This document shows, piece after piece, positions 1 to 10,700 of a stretch of 64,000 bases of DNA. The translations under genes and the position numbers were made by a program. Position 1 is the first letter of the stretch; each line of letters opens with the position of its first letter. The notes below the pieces were generated by a model. That model saw nothing but the letters and a program-made list of their open reading frames with translations, had not been told where the DNA came from and did not search any database. This stretch comes from Comamonas resistens (GTDB lineage: Bacteria; Pseudomonadota; Gammaproteobacteria; Burkholderiales; Burkholderiaceae_C), in the NCBI RefSeq assembly GCF_030064165.1, contig NZ_CP125947.1:3720001-3784000 (forward strand), given 5' to 3'.

Positions 1-243
1 TCGCGCCAGGTGGCGGTGATACGCGGCAGCAGCCTGATCATCAATCTGCCGGGCCAGCCCAAGGCGATTGCCGAGACGCTGGAAGGCCTCAAGGACGTGG
101 ACGGCCAATCCAAGGTCAACGGCATTTTTGCCGCCGTGCCCTATTGCATCGACCTGATCGGCGGCCCCTATCTCGAGACCCATGACGAGATCTGCAAGGC
201 CTTCCGCCCCAAGACCGCGATTCGCGCGCCCCGCACGGCATAG
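1..243 (+). CDS. mog: Molybdopterin adenylyltransferase MogA, C-terminal part
   Basis: Partial gene: the reading frame is open from the first base of the window, so the start lies outside. The 80 visible residues carry the family tail: a LIINLPGQPKAI segment, then IPYCIDLIGGPYLET-like sequence (here VPYCIDLIGGPYLET), then a KAFRPK ending. MogA adenylylates molybdopterin before molybdenum insertion, a cytoplasmic step of molybdenum cofactor synthesis. The CoxL-like molybdenum hydroxylase at 46-49 kb would be a client enzyme. A strong terminator follows at 283-308. The assignment rests on the C-terminal third only. Confidence 0.85.
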   Translation, partial: SRQVAVIRGSSLIINLPGQPKAIAETLEGLKDVDGQSKVNGIFAAVPYCIDLIGGPYLETHDEICKAFRPKTAIRAPRTA

Positions 244-282
244 CCTGAAACGCCAGGTGCAATCCCTGCCAAAACATCTACT

Positions 283-308
283 AAAGCAGCCTACCGGCTG
301 CTTTTTTT
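283..308 (+). terminator. Rho-independent terminator after mog
   Basis: Perfect 9-bp inverted repeat AAAGCAGCC/GGCTGCTTT with a 4-base loop (TACC), running into a T tract. It lies 40 bases after the mog stop. Confidence 0.9.
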
Positions 309-423
309 ATGGCGCTGGCGCGGCATGGCTGCTGCGGGTATCTCGCTGCAACCGCTATCAGAATAAAAGCACCTTGCGCCTTTCGTTCATTGATTTCAGC
401 AATCAATCCATTCGAAATCAATT

Positions 424-447
424 AACAGCAAGCGATAGAAGCTATTA
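424..447. repeat. Half copy of the dispersed AGCTATT repeat
   Basis: The string CAAGCGATAGAAGCTATTAA matches one arm of the short palindromic repeat seen complete at 60863-60906. The rest of 309-605 shows no gene. It leads into the binding-protein gene at 606. Confidence 0.5.
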
Positions 448-605
448 AATCAGGCATGTCCCTTGGGATTTCCCGCAAGTGCTTGCCCCGATGCCAGACG
501 CATGGGCCGCCCCTAGCATGTTTGCTGCGATGCAGCGACGGCGGCCACCCGCCGACCGGACACTGCACGCTCTCTCCACATTTCTCATAATTTTCAGGAG
601 ACTCC

Positions 606-1814
606 ATGCATCGCTTGTCCCAGTCTGCGCCCACTGCTTGCCTGCTGGCTCTCGCCCTGACGGCGGCCTTCGCGGCTCCCGCCATGGCACAGGAAAAAGT
701 CAAGATCGGCTTCATCACCGACATGTCCAGCCTTTATGCCGACGTGGAAGGCAAGAACGGTGCCGTTGCCATACAGATGGCGATTGACGACTTTGGCGGC
801 AAGGTACTGGGCAAGCCCATCGAGCTGCTGACGGCCGACCACCAGAACAAGGCCGATATCGCGGCCAGCAAGGCCCGCGAATGGATAGACACGCAAGGCA
901 TCAGCCTGGTGTTCGGCGGCACCAACTCCGCCACGGCCCTGGCCATGGCCAAGGTCGCGCAGGAGAAAAAACGCGTCTTTATCGACAACGGTGCGGGCAG
1001 CTCGGCGCTGACCAACGAGCAATGCAGCCCCTATACCGTGCACTACGCCTTCGATACCGTGGCCCTGGCCAAGGGCACGGGCGGTGCCGTGGTGGACACG
1101 GGCGGCAAGAGCTGGTTCTTTGTGACGGCCGACTATGCCTTCGGCCACGCCCTGGAAGCCGACACCAGCAAGATCATCGAAGCGCGCGGCGGCAAGGTGC
1201 TGGGCTCGGTCAAGACGCCACTCAACGCCAGCGACTTCTCTAGCTTCATGCTGCAGGCCCAGAACAGCAAGGCGCAGATTCTGGGCCTGGCCAATGCCGG
1301 CGGAGACACCATCAACTCCATCAAGGCAGCCAAGGAGTTCGGCGTCACCAAGAACATGAAGCTGGCCGGCCTGCTGGTCTTCTTCAGCGACATCCACAGC
1401 CTGGGCCTGAAGAACACCGAAGGCATGCAGTTCACCGCCCCCTGGTACTGGGACATGAACGATGGCTCGCGCAAGTTTGCCGACGCCTTCATGGCCAAGA
1501 CCCAGCGCCGCCCCAGCGAGATCCAGGCCGCCGACTACTCGGCCACCATGAACTACCTCAAGGCCGTGGAAAAAGCCGGCACACTCGATGCCGACAAGGT
1601 CATGGTCACCTTGAAGAGCACCAAGATCGACGACTTCTTCGGCCAGGGCTATATCCGCGAAGACGGCCGCTATGTGCACGATATGTACCTGATGCAGGTC
1701 AAGTCGCCGGCAGAGTCCAAAGGCACCTGGGACTACTACAAGATCATCAAGAAGCTGCCTGCCGAGCAGATCTGGACGACCAAGGCAGAAAGCAAATGCC
1801 AGTACTGGCGTTGA
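606..1814 (+). CDS. ABC transporter substrate-binding protein, branched-chain amino-acid (LIV) type
   Basis: 402 residues. A Sec signal peptide (hydrophobic core about residues 11-25, likely cleavage after AMA at 28) is followed by a mature start EKVKIGFITDMSSLYADVEG, typical of type 1 periplasmic binding proteins of the Leu/Ile/Val group. A ribosome site AGGAGA lies 5 bases before the ATG. The protein should bind a small organic solute in the periplasm and pass it to an ABC permease. No permease or ATPase gene is next to it, so it is an orphan binding protein. The ligand cannot be read from sequence; aromatic acids, amino acids and amides are all possible in this family. A strong terminator at 1839-1869 makes it a single-gene unit. 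Confidence 0.88.
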   Translation: MHRLSQSAPTACLLALALTAAFAAPAMAQEKVKIGFITDMSSLYADVEGKNGAVAIQMAIDDFGGKVLGKPIELLTADHQNKADIAASKAREWIDTQGISLVFGGTNSATALAMAKVAQEKKRVFIDNGAGSSALTNEQCSPYTVHYAFDTVALAKGTGGAVVDTGGKSWFFVTADYAFGHALEADTSKIIEARGGKVLGSVKTPLNASDFSSFMLQAQNSKAQILGLANAGGDTINSIKAAKEFGVTKNMKLAGLLVFFSDIHSLGLKNTEGMQFTAPWYWDMNDGSRKFADAFMAKTQRRPSEIQAADYSATMNYLKAVEKAGTLDADKVMVTLKSTKIDDFFGQGYIREDGRYVHDMYLMQVKSPAESKGTWDYYKIIKKLPAEQIWTTKAESKCQYWR

Positions 1815-1838
1815 GTCGGATAGCGCCTCTATGAAGTG

Positions 1839-1869
1839 AAAAGGCTTTGCGTTTTGCAAAGCCTTTTCT
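1839..1869 (+). terminator. Rho-independent terminator
   Basis: 12-bp perfect stem AAAAGGCTTTGC/GCAAAGCCTTTT with a 5-base loop and T-rich exit, 25 bases after the binding-protein stop. Confidence 0.92.
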
Positions 1870-1994
1870 TATGGCGGCGGTCGGCCAGAAGCAACCACCC
1901 CCGACCATTGCCATGCCCCGATTTATATTGAACCAAGTGAATAATACTATTGGGTTGTTTACTCGTTTTATTTAAACGCCATAAGGGAGAACCG

Positions 1995-2538
1995 ATGCGC
2001 TCGTATGTAAAGGCAAAGGATGTGCACCGCCATATGAGAAAGCTCCTTGGCCCATGGTTTACTCAACATGGTTGGCGCAAACGCGCTGGCTACAGTTGCG
2101 CGTTCACCCGAGATGATCTCGTCCTTTGGGTTCAACCCAGTCAATGGGGGGACAGTTGGTCAGGTAGCTCACTGACCCTAAATTTGGCGAGAAGCCCTTC
2201 GGCTGAACTTGTGTCAGGAGACAGAATTCTTTGGTACCTTAACGATTCCAGTCGCGTAGAGGGATTGGCCCTAGAAACACGTATTGTTTCCCGAATCCCC
2301 CCCCCCTCCTAGTGGCCACTACATCTACGAATTCATGGCACTTCCAGGTCATGAAGGACAGATTCACCGAGACTCGTTTGAACGAGCATTCAAGCCCAGC
2401 AAAATTTGGTGGCAACCCAACCAGGACACTTGGTTGCGATACTTCTCGGAAGAAGATTTGGCAGAGTGGACTTCGTATCTGTTGCCTCGTCTGGAGTTTC
2501 TAATTTCTCAGGCTCGCCTCCCAATTGGTAACGCCTGA
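1995..2538 (+). pseudogene. Small hypothetical protein gene, frameshifted at a run of ten C
   Basis: An ATG at 1995 with a good ribosome site (AAGGGAGA) opens a frame that stops at 2310-2312, just after ten consecutive C at 2297-2306. A second frame then continues from the same point to 2538 with sensible protein (GHYIYEFMALPGHEG...). Removing one C joins both halves into about 180 residues, with no stop between. The N-terminal half (KLLGPWFTQHGWRKRAGYS) resembles small DUF4304-like proteins, but I cannot name the family firmly. Base composition is lower in GC than the neighbours, and an IS element follows, so this is probably accessory DNA. It may be a real frameshift, a phase-variable tract or a sequencing error. 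Confidence 0.6.
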
Positions 2539-2688
2539 CGGTTCATTCAATTTCCCACGGCCAGGGCTGATTCAGGGGCTAGCTCACGCTCTGCGTCGGG
2601 TCGAACAGCGACCGCCACAACCGCCCCATTAGAACCAGTGGCTCTTGTCAAATGTCGTGGCGGCATTGAAGCTCAAGGCACATTGACT

Positions 2689-3880
2689 TGTGGAGTGACA
2701 CCGCTTCAATCGGATATCCAAAAATATGCGCCCGAAACGGCACATGCCAAAGCCATCACTAAGAAGACCCAGTGCAATTTTGGAATGCCTTCAGCCCCGG
2801 TGTACTTAGATGTTCAGTCCCACAGTGAGATGGTGCGGATGAAGTCTAAAGCGACTTGGATCTTTTTCCCACGCCTCGCACATCGCACGGAATGGTGTCT
2901 TCCACCTGAGCGCTTTCAAGTGCTTGCCGAAGTTGTAGCTTTGAACAAATGCCTGGACATGCTTGCGTAGCTGCTCCAGGCCCTCGTACTCATACGCATT
3001 GATCGTGGATTCCTTGATGGTCCGGTTCATGCGCTCGACCATGCCGTTAGTCCAAGGGTGGTACGGCTTGGTATGTCGTTTTTCAATTCCATTGAACTTG
3101 CAGATACGCTCGAAGATGTGACCGATGCATGTGTCGGTGACGCCGCCTCTGAAGCGTTCTTGCCCTGTGAAGGCCATGCCGTTGTCCGTCAGAACGGTAT
3201 GTATGCGGTACGGGAAGGCCACGAGCACCTGCCGAAGGAACTGCGCTGCGTTGGCTTTCGTGGCCCTGTCAAAGAACGCAACATGCGTGAACTTTGTGAC
3301 GCGATCTATGGCAACAAACATGTGCTGTCTGCCGCTGGAGATCTTCATTTCGGCACTGTCGATGTGCACGAAGCCCAGCGTCGTTTCTTCAAACTTTCCG
3401 TGCCTTCTCGGCACCCGCGTTGCGGGCTGTCGGCTGATGCCGTGACGCTGCAGGCAACGATGCAAGGCGCTGCGGCTGAGCTTGGGTGCTGTCTCCAGGA
3501 GCTGCCCCATGAGATCGTCCAGCGACAGATGCCCTTGCTGGCGTAATGCAATTGCCAGGTGTTCTTGCTCTTGAGAAAGATGCTGGCTTGCTCTGTCCCG
3601 GGGACCCATGGGCTCATCGAGCACAGAGGTGCGCGCACGCCACTTGGCCACGGTCTTGGGGTTAAGGCCATAGAGCTTGGCCAAAGACCGATGGGATCCG
3701 GTGGCTAGCTGGAGTTCTGCGCGGATACGCGGCGTCGTGCGGGCGCTGCCATGCAGGCGGATTGCCATAGTGCTCTCTCCTGTTCTGAGCTGAAGAATGC
3801 ACCATGACTTCCCGGGACCGTACATCTTATGGGAACGTGAGGTCCCTTGTTCTCGCACTGACAAGGGGTCAGCTCCCACA
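2689..3880 (-). mobile_element. IS481-family insertion sequence (ends tentative)
   Basis: The transposase gene is bracketed by a possible imperfect inverted repeat. The left end reads TGTGGAGTGACACC; the right end read inward is TGTGGGAGCTGACCCC, alignable with two one-base gaps. IS481 elements begin with TGT and are about 1.0-1.2 kb, so 1192 bp fits. I see no convincing target duplication at these boundaries, so either end could be wrong or the element could be old. Confidence 0.45.
2806..3768 (-). CDS. IS481-family transposase
   Basis: 320 residues from an ATG at 3768, which has GGAGAG upstream; a longer frame extends further up but lacks support. The N-terminus is a helix-turn-helix region (SLAKLYGLNPKTVAKWRAR, residues 28-46). 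The catalytic rve domain shows the DDE triad: D137 (HIDSAE), D195 (LTDNG) and E245 (NGMVERMNRT). The enzyme cuts and joins the ends of its own element. Length and motifs are complete, so it may be active. It sits next to the frameshifted gene at 1995-2538. Confidence 0.9.
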   Translation of the reverse strand: MAIRLHGSARTTPRIRAELQLATGSHRSLAKLYGLNPKTVAKWRARTSVLDEPMGPRDRASQHLSQEQEHLAIALRQQGHLSLDDLMGQLLETAPKLSRSALHRCLQRHGISRQPATRVPRRHGKFEETTLGFVHIDSAEMKISSGRQHMFVAIDRVTKFTHVAFFDRATKANAAQFLRQVLVAFPYRIHTVLTDNGMAFTGQERFRGGVTDTCIGHIFERICKFNGIEKRHTKPYHPWTNGMVERMNRTIKESTINAYEYEGLEQLRKHVQAFVQSYNFGKHLKALRWKTPFRAMCEAWEKDPSRFRLHPHHLTVGLNI

Positions 3881-4161
3881 GCTCTGCCTGTCCCAGGAGG
3901 AACAGCCCAGACTCGATGATTCACCGAGTGACGAAACTGAAGTGCGTCGTAGGCCAAATATCCAAAAAAATTGCGAGTGCAAAGAGCCAGAGTGGTGACA
4001 TCCAAGGCCTCGATGGTTATGGAGGTGATCTGATCATTATTGGCTCAAACCCCACTAAATTTGGCAGATGTCTGAGAAAGTAGCGCTCCCCCCTAACTGA
4101 CCAATGTCTCTTTTGGTGAGATAGCAACCCAGAGGCATTCAACCCCAGCATGCCCCCAAAT
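3881..4161. other. Intergenic stretch without recognisable gene
   Basis: Between the presumed IS end and the thiC terminator there is no frame with a family match or a good ribosome site. The sequence is less GC-rich than the core and may be IS-flanking debris. Confidence 0.5.
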
Positions 4162-4190
4162 AAAAAGCGCAGATTCGATCTGCGCTTTTT
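4162..4190 (-). terminator. Terminator after thiC
   Basis: 13-bp perfect stem AAAAAGCGCAGAT/ATCTGCGCTTTTT with loop TCG. T tracts on both strands make it bidirectional. It is 58 bases after the thiC stop. Confidence 0.9.
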
Positions 4191-4194
4191 ATTT

Positions 4195-4238
4195 TGATAG
4201 CTGAAAGCACTTGATTCACAAGCACTACAGCCATTTTT
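4195..4238. repeat. AGCTATT-family palindromic repeat
   Basis: Arms ATAGCTG...GCACTTG and CAAGCACTACAGCC form an imperfect palindrome like that at 60863-60906. It lies between the thiC stop and its terminator. Confidence 0.6.
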
Positions 4239-4247
4239 CATTCGCGG

Positions 4248-6323
<2,076 letters not shown>

Positions 6324-6363
6324 TCAGCCGGCCCCTCGCACGCTGCAGCTGTCCAGAAAAGAC

Positions 6364-6393
6364 AAAACCCCAGTGCGCGAGGCGCCTGGGGTT
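6364..6393 (-). terminator. Attenuator hairpin in the thiC leader
   Basis: Read on the minus strand, stem AACCCCAG/CTGGGGTT (8 bp), extended inside by GCGC/GCGC, is followed by TTTTGTCTTTT. It lies about 80 bases downstream of the TPP riboswitch and 170 bases before the thiC ATG, a fitting place for a ligand-controlled terminator. Confidence 0.7.
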
Positions 6394-6469
6394 GCTGTGC
6401 CGTGTAAGTGGGAGGCTGTCTTGAGATGACTTGCCTGCTTGCCTACCGGCCCTGCGTCAGGGTCCCGCT

Positions 6470-6572
6470 CTTCTTCCGCCGGTATGAACCGGATCAAGTT
6501 CGTCGGGTTCGCTATTCAGCGGTTTTGCAACCACCTTTCGCATCTCAGCGCTTTCGCACACCCCGGAGCTGC
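6470..6572 (-). promoter_or_regulatory. TPP riboswitch (THI element)
   Basis: On the minus strand the conserved blocks appear in order: CGGGGTGTGCGAAAGCGCTG, then CTGAGATGCGAAAGG, then CGAACTTGATCCGGTTCATA, then CCGGCGGAAG. These match the THI-box core (GGGGUGC, CUGAGA, GAACCUGAUC-GGUUAAUACC-GGCGUAGGGA). It sits about 280 bases upstream of thiC, a usual partner. Thiamine pyrophosphate binding should reduce thiC expression. Confidence 0.93.
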
Positions 6573-6656
6573 ATGCAGTATAGGCTGGTTTTGCCGGAAT
6601 TTGCGCAGCATTGAGGCGGTTTAACTATCCTGACCCTCAAGCGCCTAATCCGCCGC

Positions 6657-7316
6657 TCAATCCAGTCCCTGCAACGACAGCCACTCGCTGCTGCTGGCAC
6701 GACTCGAGCGCCATTGGTTGATCGGAGCGCTGACATCTTCGTAGCCCAGGGCAATACCGAAGGCGATCTGGTAGCCATCCGGCAATGCCAGCTGCTCGAT
6801 CAGCATGTCGTTATACATACGCCAAAAACCCTGGGCGCAGGTAGCCAAGCCTTTTTCCACGGCCAGCAGCATGAAGGATTGCAGATAGATGCCCAGATCC
6901 ACCCATTGCGCATAACCCATGCGTTCTTCCACGGCCACAAAAATGCCTACGGGTGCACCGAACATCTGGCTGTTCTTCGCCAGTTGGGCAAGGCGGGCGG
7001 TCTTGTCCTCGCGGCCTATGCCGATGGCGCGGTACAGGTCTTCGCCGTTTTCAAAACGGCGGCTGCGATAGGGCTCCCACAGTCCGGGCGGGTAGGACAG
7101 GCCGGGGCGCTGCACGGCCTCGGTCGCCTTGGCCTTGGCGCTCAGCTCCTTGAGCGCCTGGCCGCCCACTGCCGTCACACGCCAGGGCTGCATATTGCCG
7201 CCGGATGCTGCCTGCGAGGCCTTTTCCAACAGCTCCCTGACCGTGGCGCCGTCCACGGTCTGCGGCAAAAAAGCACGTACCGAGCGACGCTGCTGCAAGG
7301 CTTGAAGAATGTCCAT
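6657..7316 (-). CDS. Nitroreductase family protein
   Basis: 219 residues. The N-terminus (ALQQRRSVRAFLPQTVDGAT) is the FMN phosphate-binding start of the nitroreductase fold, followed by SQAASGGNMQPWRV, another FMN-contact segment. Enzymes of this family use FMN and NAD(P)H to reduce nitro groups, quinones or enoyl groups; the substrate is not readable here. The ATG at 7316 is preferred because GGAAAG lies 7 bases upstream; a TTG five codons earlier is possible. It is transcribed toward thiC but ends before the riboswitch, so the two are probably separate units. Confidence 0.88.
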   Translation of the reverse strand: MDILQALQQRRSVRAFLPQTVDGATVRELLEKASQAASGGNMQPWRVTAVGGQALKELSAKAKATEAVQRPGLSYPPGLWEPYRSRRFENGEDLYRAIGIGREDKTARLAQLAKNSQMFGAPVGIFVAVEERMGYAQWVDLGIYLQSFMLLAVEKGLATCAQGFWRMYNDMLIEQLALPDGYQIAFGIALGYEDVSAPINQWRSSRASSSEWLSLQGLD

Positions 7317-7484
7317 TTTTCTGCTTTCCAAAAATGCTGCGCTGCAGTGTAGAAGCTCAGGGGCATGGCCTCAGGTCGCGTGGGATACACGCCCAGCCTT
7401 CGTCGCCTACCGATGTTCTGGACTGCAGTTTCCAGCCCATGGGTCCTACCTCATTCGCTGGGCCGATGACGAACAAGCCCTTAT

Positions 7485-7509
7485 AAAAAAGCCAGCGTTC
7501 AGCTGGCTT
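7485..7509 (-). terminator. Terminator after cysE
   Basis: Stem AAGCCAGC/GCTGGCTT with a 5-base loop; the minus-strand exit is TTTTTTAT. It lies about 70 bases downstream of the cysE stop. Confidence 0.88.
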
Positions 7510-7543
7510 CTTGGAAACATGCTGCGCAATCCACTCCTGAAAC

Positions 7544-7566
7544 AGAAGCTATCAGCGCTTGATACA
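7544..7566. repeat. AGCTATT-family repeat, partial
   Basis: The string AGAAGCTATCAGCGCTTGAT carries the two hallmark words of the dispersed repeat (AGCTAT and GCGCTTG). It lies between the cysE stop and terminator. Confidence 0.45.
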
Positions 7567-7580
7567 TATAGGTTTGAGGC

Positions 7581-8417
7581 CTATTTCCCCATGATCTGAT
7601 CGATCTTGTCCTTCTGGAAGGCCTCGGGGCGCTCGGATTCGCAGGGCACGCAGTCCTTGACATGGCCCTGAATCGACAGCTTCTCGATGGCAGCCCACAG
7701 CAGCGCGATCTGCTTTTCATGGCCTGCAGCGCCTTCGGACAAGGAGCGCATGGCCTGGGCCACGGGGTCGACTTCGGCCGTCACGCCATAGGCGGTAAAG
7801 CCGCTCTTGCCGCAATCATCATCTACGGCACCCGCCGCTTGCGCCCTGGCCTCGACCTTGGGAGTGGTCTCATGCTCGGTCACATCGGCGCTCTGTCCGG
7901 TCTTACTGGGGATGATGCGCGCAGGAATACCCACGGCCGTGGCACCTGCGGGCACGGGCTTGATGACCACGGCATTGCTGCCGATCTTGGCGCCATCACC
8001 CACCTCGAAACCGCCCAGCACCTTGGCGCCGGCACTGACCACCACGTTCTTGCCCAGCGTGGGGTGGCGCTTGGCGCCCTTGTACAGCGAGGTGCCGCCT
8101 AGCGTCACACCGTGATAGATGGTGCAGCCATCGCCCACCACAGCGGTTTCGCCAATCACCACGCCCATGCCGTGGTCGATGAAAACCTCGCGACCGATGA
8201 CAGCGCCGGGATGGATTTCAATACCGGTGAACCAGCGCCCCATGTGGGAGATGAAGCGGCCCAGCCATTTGAAGCCATGCGTCCAGCACCAGTGCGCCGG
8301 GCGCTGCAGCCAGATGGCGTGCAGGCCGGGGTAACAGGTGATGACCTCCCAGGTGCTGCGAGCCGCAGGGTCGCGGTCGAGAATGCACTGGATGTCGGAG
8401 CGCAGGCGATCAAGCAT
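7581..8417 (-). CDS. cysE: Serine O-acetyltransferase CysE
   Basis: 278 residues. It makes O-acetylserine from serine and acetyl-CoA, the carbon skeleton for cysteine. Left-handed beta-helix hexapeptide repeats run from about residue 65 ([21 protein letters not shown]) to VGIPARI. The catalytic His/Asp region [11 protein letters not shown] and the acetyl-CoA site [18 protein letters not shown] are intact. The start [10 protein letters not shown] agrees with the family; a frame reaching 8498 would overlap trmJ. The C-terminus extends about 90 residues beyond the helix and contains several Cys ([16 protein letters not shown]), unlike the short tail of enterobacterial CysE. It starts 38 bases after trmJ, probably co-transcribed. 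Confidence 0.93.
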   Translation of the reverse strand: MLDRLRSDIQCILDRDPAARSTWEVITCYPGLHAIWLQRPAHWCWTHGFKWLGRFISHMGRWFTGIEIHPGAVIGREVFIDHGMGVVIGETAVVGDGCTIYHGVTLGGTSLYKGAKRHPTLGKNVVVSAGAKVLGGFEVGDGAKIGSNAVVIKPVPAGATAVGIPARIIPSKTGQSADVTEHETTPKVEARAQAAGAVDDDCGKSGFTAYGVTAEVDPVAQAMRSLSEGAAGHEKQIALLWAAIEKLSIQGHVKDCVPCESERPEAFQKDKIDQIMGK

Positions 8418-8454
8418 CAAATAACAACATGAGGAAATGTTTAGCTTGTGAAGT

Positions 8455-9255
8455 CTAGCGGGTTGGTGGCTGGCTCTGCAGCATGGCTTTGGCAACACCG
8501 CGAAGAATATGGATTTCTTCCTGGGTCAGCTGCGCGCGGTTGAAAAGCTGGTTAAGCCGGGGCATGAGCTTCTTGGGCGCGGCCGGGTCCAGAAAGCCGA
8601 TATGGGCCAGGGCCTGTTCCCAATGGCCCAGCATGCCCTGCACCTGGGCCATGTCGGCGCGGTGCACCTCTGGCGTGTGCTCCACCACGGGAAAACCGCC
8701 CAGCGCCTCGCGCCAGTCGTAGGCCACGACCTGGATGGCCGAGGCCAGGTTCAGCGAGCCGAACTGCGGATTGGACGGAATCGACAGCGCCACATCGCAG
8801 CGGTAGACATCGTCGTTGCTCATGCCAAAGCGCTCGCAGCCGAACAGAAAGGCCACGCCCTTCTGATTGCAGACCGCATCCGGTGTCGGCTGGTTATCAG
8901 TCAAATCTCCGCTAACCTCAGTCACAGAGCGCGTATCCAGCTCACCTTTCAAGAGCAGCTCGAAATGCTGGCGCGGCGTGCGCGTGGGCGGACCAAAGTC
9001 GCGCGGTGTCATGGCCGTGGCGCACATATGGCTGATGCCGTCCAGCGCTTCCTCCAGCGTGTCGACAATGCGGGCCTTGTCCAGCACATCGAGTGCGCCA
9101 CTGGCGCGCTGTATGGTTTCTTCCTTGCGCAGCACGTTTTTGTAACGTGGACGCACCAACACCAGGTCATCGAAGCCCATGGTCTTGAGTGCACGGGCGG
9201 CCGCGCCCACATTGCCGGCATGGCTGGTTTCAATCAGTACGAATCGGGTTTTCAT
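8455..9255 (-). CDS. trmJ: tRNA (cytidine/uridine-2'-O)-methyltransferase TrmJ
   Basis: 266 residues. A SpoU-type (SPOUT) methyltransferase that methylates the ribose of tRNA position 32. The three knot motifs are visible: motif 1 [16 protein letters not shown], motif 2 [14 protein letters not shown], and motif 3 [19 protein letters not shown]. The C-terminal region ([20 protein letters not shown]) is the TrmJ-specific extension. The ATG at 9255 matches the family start [11 protein letters not shown]. It precedes cysE in the same direction. Confidence 0.92.
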   Translation of the reverse strand: MKTRFVLIETSHAGNVGAAARALKTMGFDDLVLVRPRYKNVLRKEETIQRASGALDVLDKARIVDTLEEALDGISHMCATAMTPRDFGPPTRTPRQHFELLLKGELDTRSVTEVSGDLTDNQPTPDAVCNQKGVAFLFGCERFGMSNDDVYRCDVALSIPSNPQFGSLNLASAIQVVAYDWREALGGFPVVEHTPEVHRADMAQVQGMLGHWEQALAHIGFLDPAAPKKLMPRLNQLFNRAQLTQEEIHILRGVAKAMLQSQPPTR

Positions 9256-9505
9256 CAACACAAAAGGCCTCACTGTGGCCTTGATAAAACAGAACACATG
9301 CGCTGCCTGTTCTCTCTCGCGCAAACCGCAAGACCCCGGACAAACCCCTCAGGTCGCCGGGACGAACAAGCAAAAAAAACGCAGGCTGGGTAGAATTGCG
9401 CCTATTGTCGCCGCCCCGCATCGCCGGTCGCGGCTTTTTACGTTCTTACCCGCGTAGTTCAGCCCACCATTGCTGCGGGCTGCAGCGCCAACGCACTCAC
9501 AATTT

Positions 9506-10426
9506 ATGTCGAACTCCCTGCACCCCATGCTCAACGTGGCCATCAAGGCTGCTCGCGCCGCTGGCGCCCTCATCAACCGTGCCGCACTGGATGTGGAATC
9601 GGTGCGCGTTGCGCAAAAGCAGGTGAACGACTTTGTGACCGAGGTAGACCAGGCGGCCGAGCGCATCATCATCGAGACACTGCTCAACGCCTACCCCCAG
9701 CATTCCATCCTGGCCGAAGAATCGGGCAGCGAGCACGGTGCCAAGAACTCCGACCATGTCTGGATCATCGATCCCCTGGACGGCACCACCAACTTCATCC
9801 ACGGCTTCCCCGTGTACTGCGTGAGCATCGCCCTTGCCTACAAGGGCAAGATCGAGCACGCCGTGATCTATGACCCCAGCCGCAACGACCTGTTCACCGC
9901 CACCAAGGGCCGTGGTGCTTACCTGAACGAGCGCCGCATCCGCGTCTCCAAGCGCACCCAGCTGCGCGACTGCCTGATCTCCACGGGCTTCCCCTTCCGC
10001 CGTGGCGACAACTTCAAGCAATACATGCTGATGCTGGGCGAAGTCATGCAGCGCACCGCCGGCGTGCGTCGCCCCGGCTCCGCAGCCCTGGACCTGGCCT
10101 ATGTGGCAGCCGGCTTTGCCGACGGCTTCTTTGAATCGGGCCTGTCCATCTGGGACGTGGCTGCCGGCTCCCTGCTGGTCAGCGAAGCCGGTGGTCTGGT
10201 CGGCAACTTCACGGGCGAAGCCGACTTCCTGGAGCAGCGCGAAATCCTGGCTGCCAACCCACGCATCTATGGCTCGCTGATCCCCGTGCTGGGCAAGTAC
10301 AGCAAGTTCGCTACCGCTGGCGAAAAGGCCGCTGTGCGTCAAGCCGTCAAGACCGGCGAATTCGAGACCTCCTCCGAAGAAGACGCCGAAGCTGCTGTGG
10401 AAGAAGGCCAGAAAGCCGCTGAATAA
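9506..10426 (+). CDS. suhB: Inositol-1-monophosphatase SuhB
   Basis: 306 residues. Magnesium-dependent phosphatase fold: metal ligands EE at 71-72, DPLDGTTNF at 89-97, and [15 protein letters not shown] from W216. In Escherichia coli, SuhB also joins the rRNA antitermination complex. The start [10 protein letters not shown] matches the E. coli start MHPMLN closely, so the ATG at 9506 is preferred over one 12 codons upstream. The last 40 residues are acidic ([15 protein letters not shown]), longer than in E. coli. It is divergent from trmJ, and a very strong terminator follows. Confidence 0.95.
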   Translation: MSNSLHPMLNVAIKAARAAGALINRAALDVESVRVAQKQVNDFVTEVDQAAERIIIETLLNAYPQHSILAEESGSEHGAKNSDHVWIIDPLDGTTNFIHGFPVYCVSIALAYKGKIEHAVIYDPSRNDLFTATKGRGAYLNERRIRVSKRTQLRDCLISTGFPFRRGDNFKQYMLMLGEVMQRTAGVRRPGSAALDLAYVAAGFADGFFESGLSIWDVAAGSLLVSEAGGLVGNFTGEADFLEQREILAANPRIYGSLIPVLGKYSKFATAGEKAAVRQAVKTGEFETSSEEDAEAAVEEGQKAAE

Positions 10427-10452
10427 AAACGGCAGTCACCCCACGATTGCGC

Positions 10453-10485
10453 AAAAGGCCTGGTCCGGTGGACCAGGCCTTTTTT
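10453..10485 (+). terminator. Terminator after suhB
   Basis: 14-bp perfect stem AAAAGGCCTGGTCC/GGACCAGGCCTTTT, loop GGT, T tract. Confidence 0.95.
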
Positions 10486-10628
10486 ATTGCCGCCGGGCCG
10501 CCCCAAGGCAATAAACCCCCTTGGGGGGCAGCGGCCACACGTCAGTGGGCAAGTGTGGGGGGCTGTTTTATTGCCGCCGAGCCCAGCCTCTTGGGAGCAA
10601 CGGCTACAACCCAGTGGGCAGGCATGGG
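10486..10628. repeat. Two tandem degenerate copies of a GC-rich dispersed repeat
   Basis: ATTGCCGCCGGGCC opens the first copy, which contains CCCCCTTGGGGGGCAGCGG and CAGTGGGCAAGTGTGGGG. After about 84 bases ATTGCCGCCGAGCCC opens a second, more diverged copy ending CCAGTGGGCAGG. Related copies are at 44934-45032 and 61841-61925. No gene is visible here. Confidence 0.65.
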
Positions 10629-10700
10629 ACTTTCTCTTCTCCACAAAATCCACAAACTCCTTATCCAGAATCTGCCCCCAACGACAATCGGGCTGAAACT

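Noticed and set aside
2638..2970. Possible 110-codon plus-strand gene near the IS481 element
   Set aside because: It runs into the transposase gene on the other strand, has no ribosome site, and shows no recognisable motif.
3769..4005. N-terminal extension of the IS481 transposase to 4005
   Set aside because: The extra 79 residues lack homology and a good start; ATG 3768 has GGAGAG in place.
7309..7599. Plus-strand 96-codon frame between nitroreductase and cysE
   Set aside because: It spans a minus-strand terminator and a dispersed repeat, without a ribosome site.
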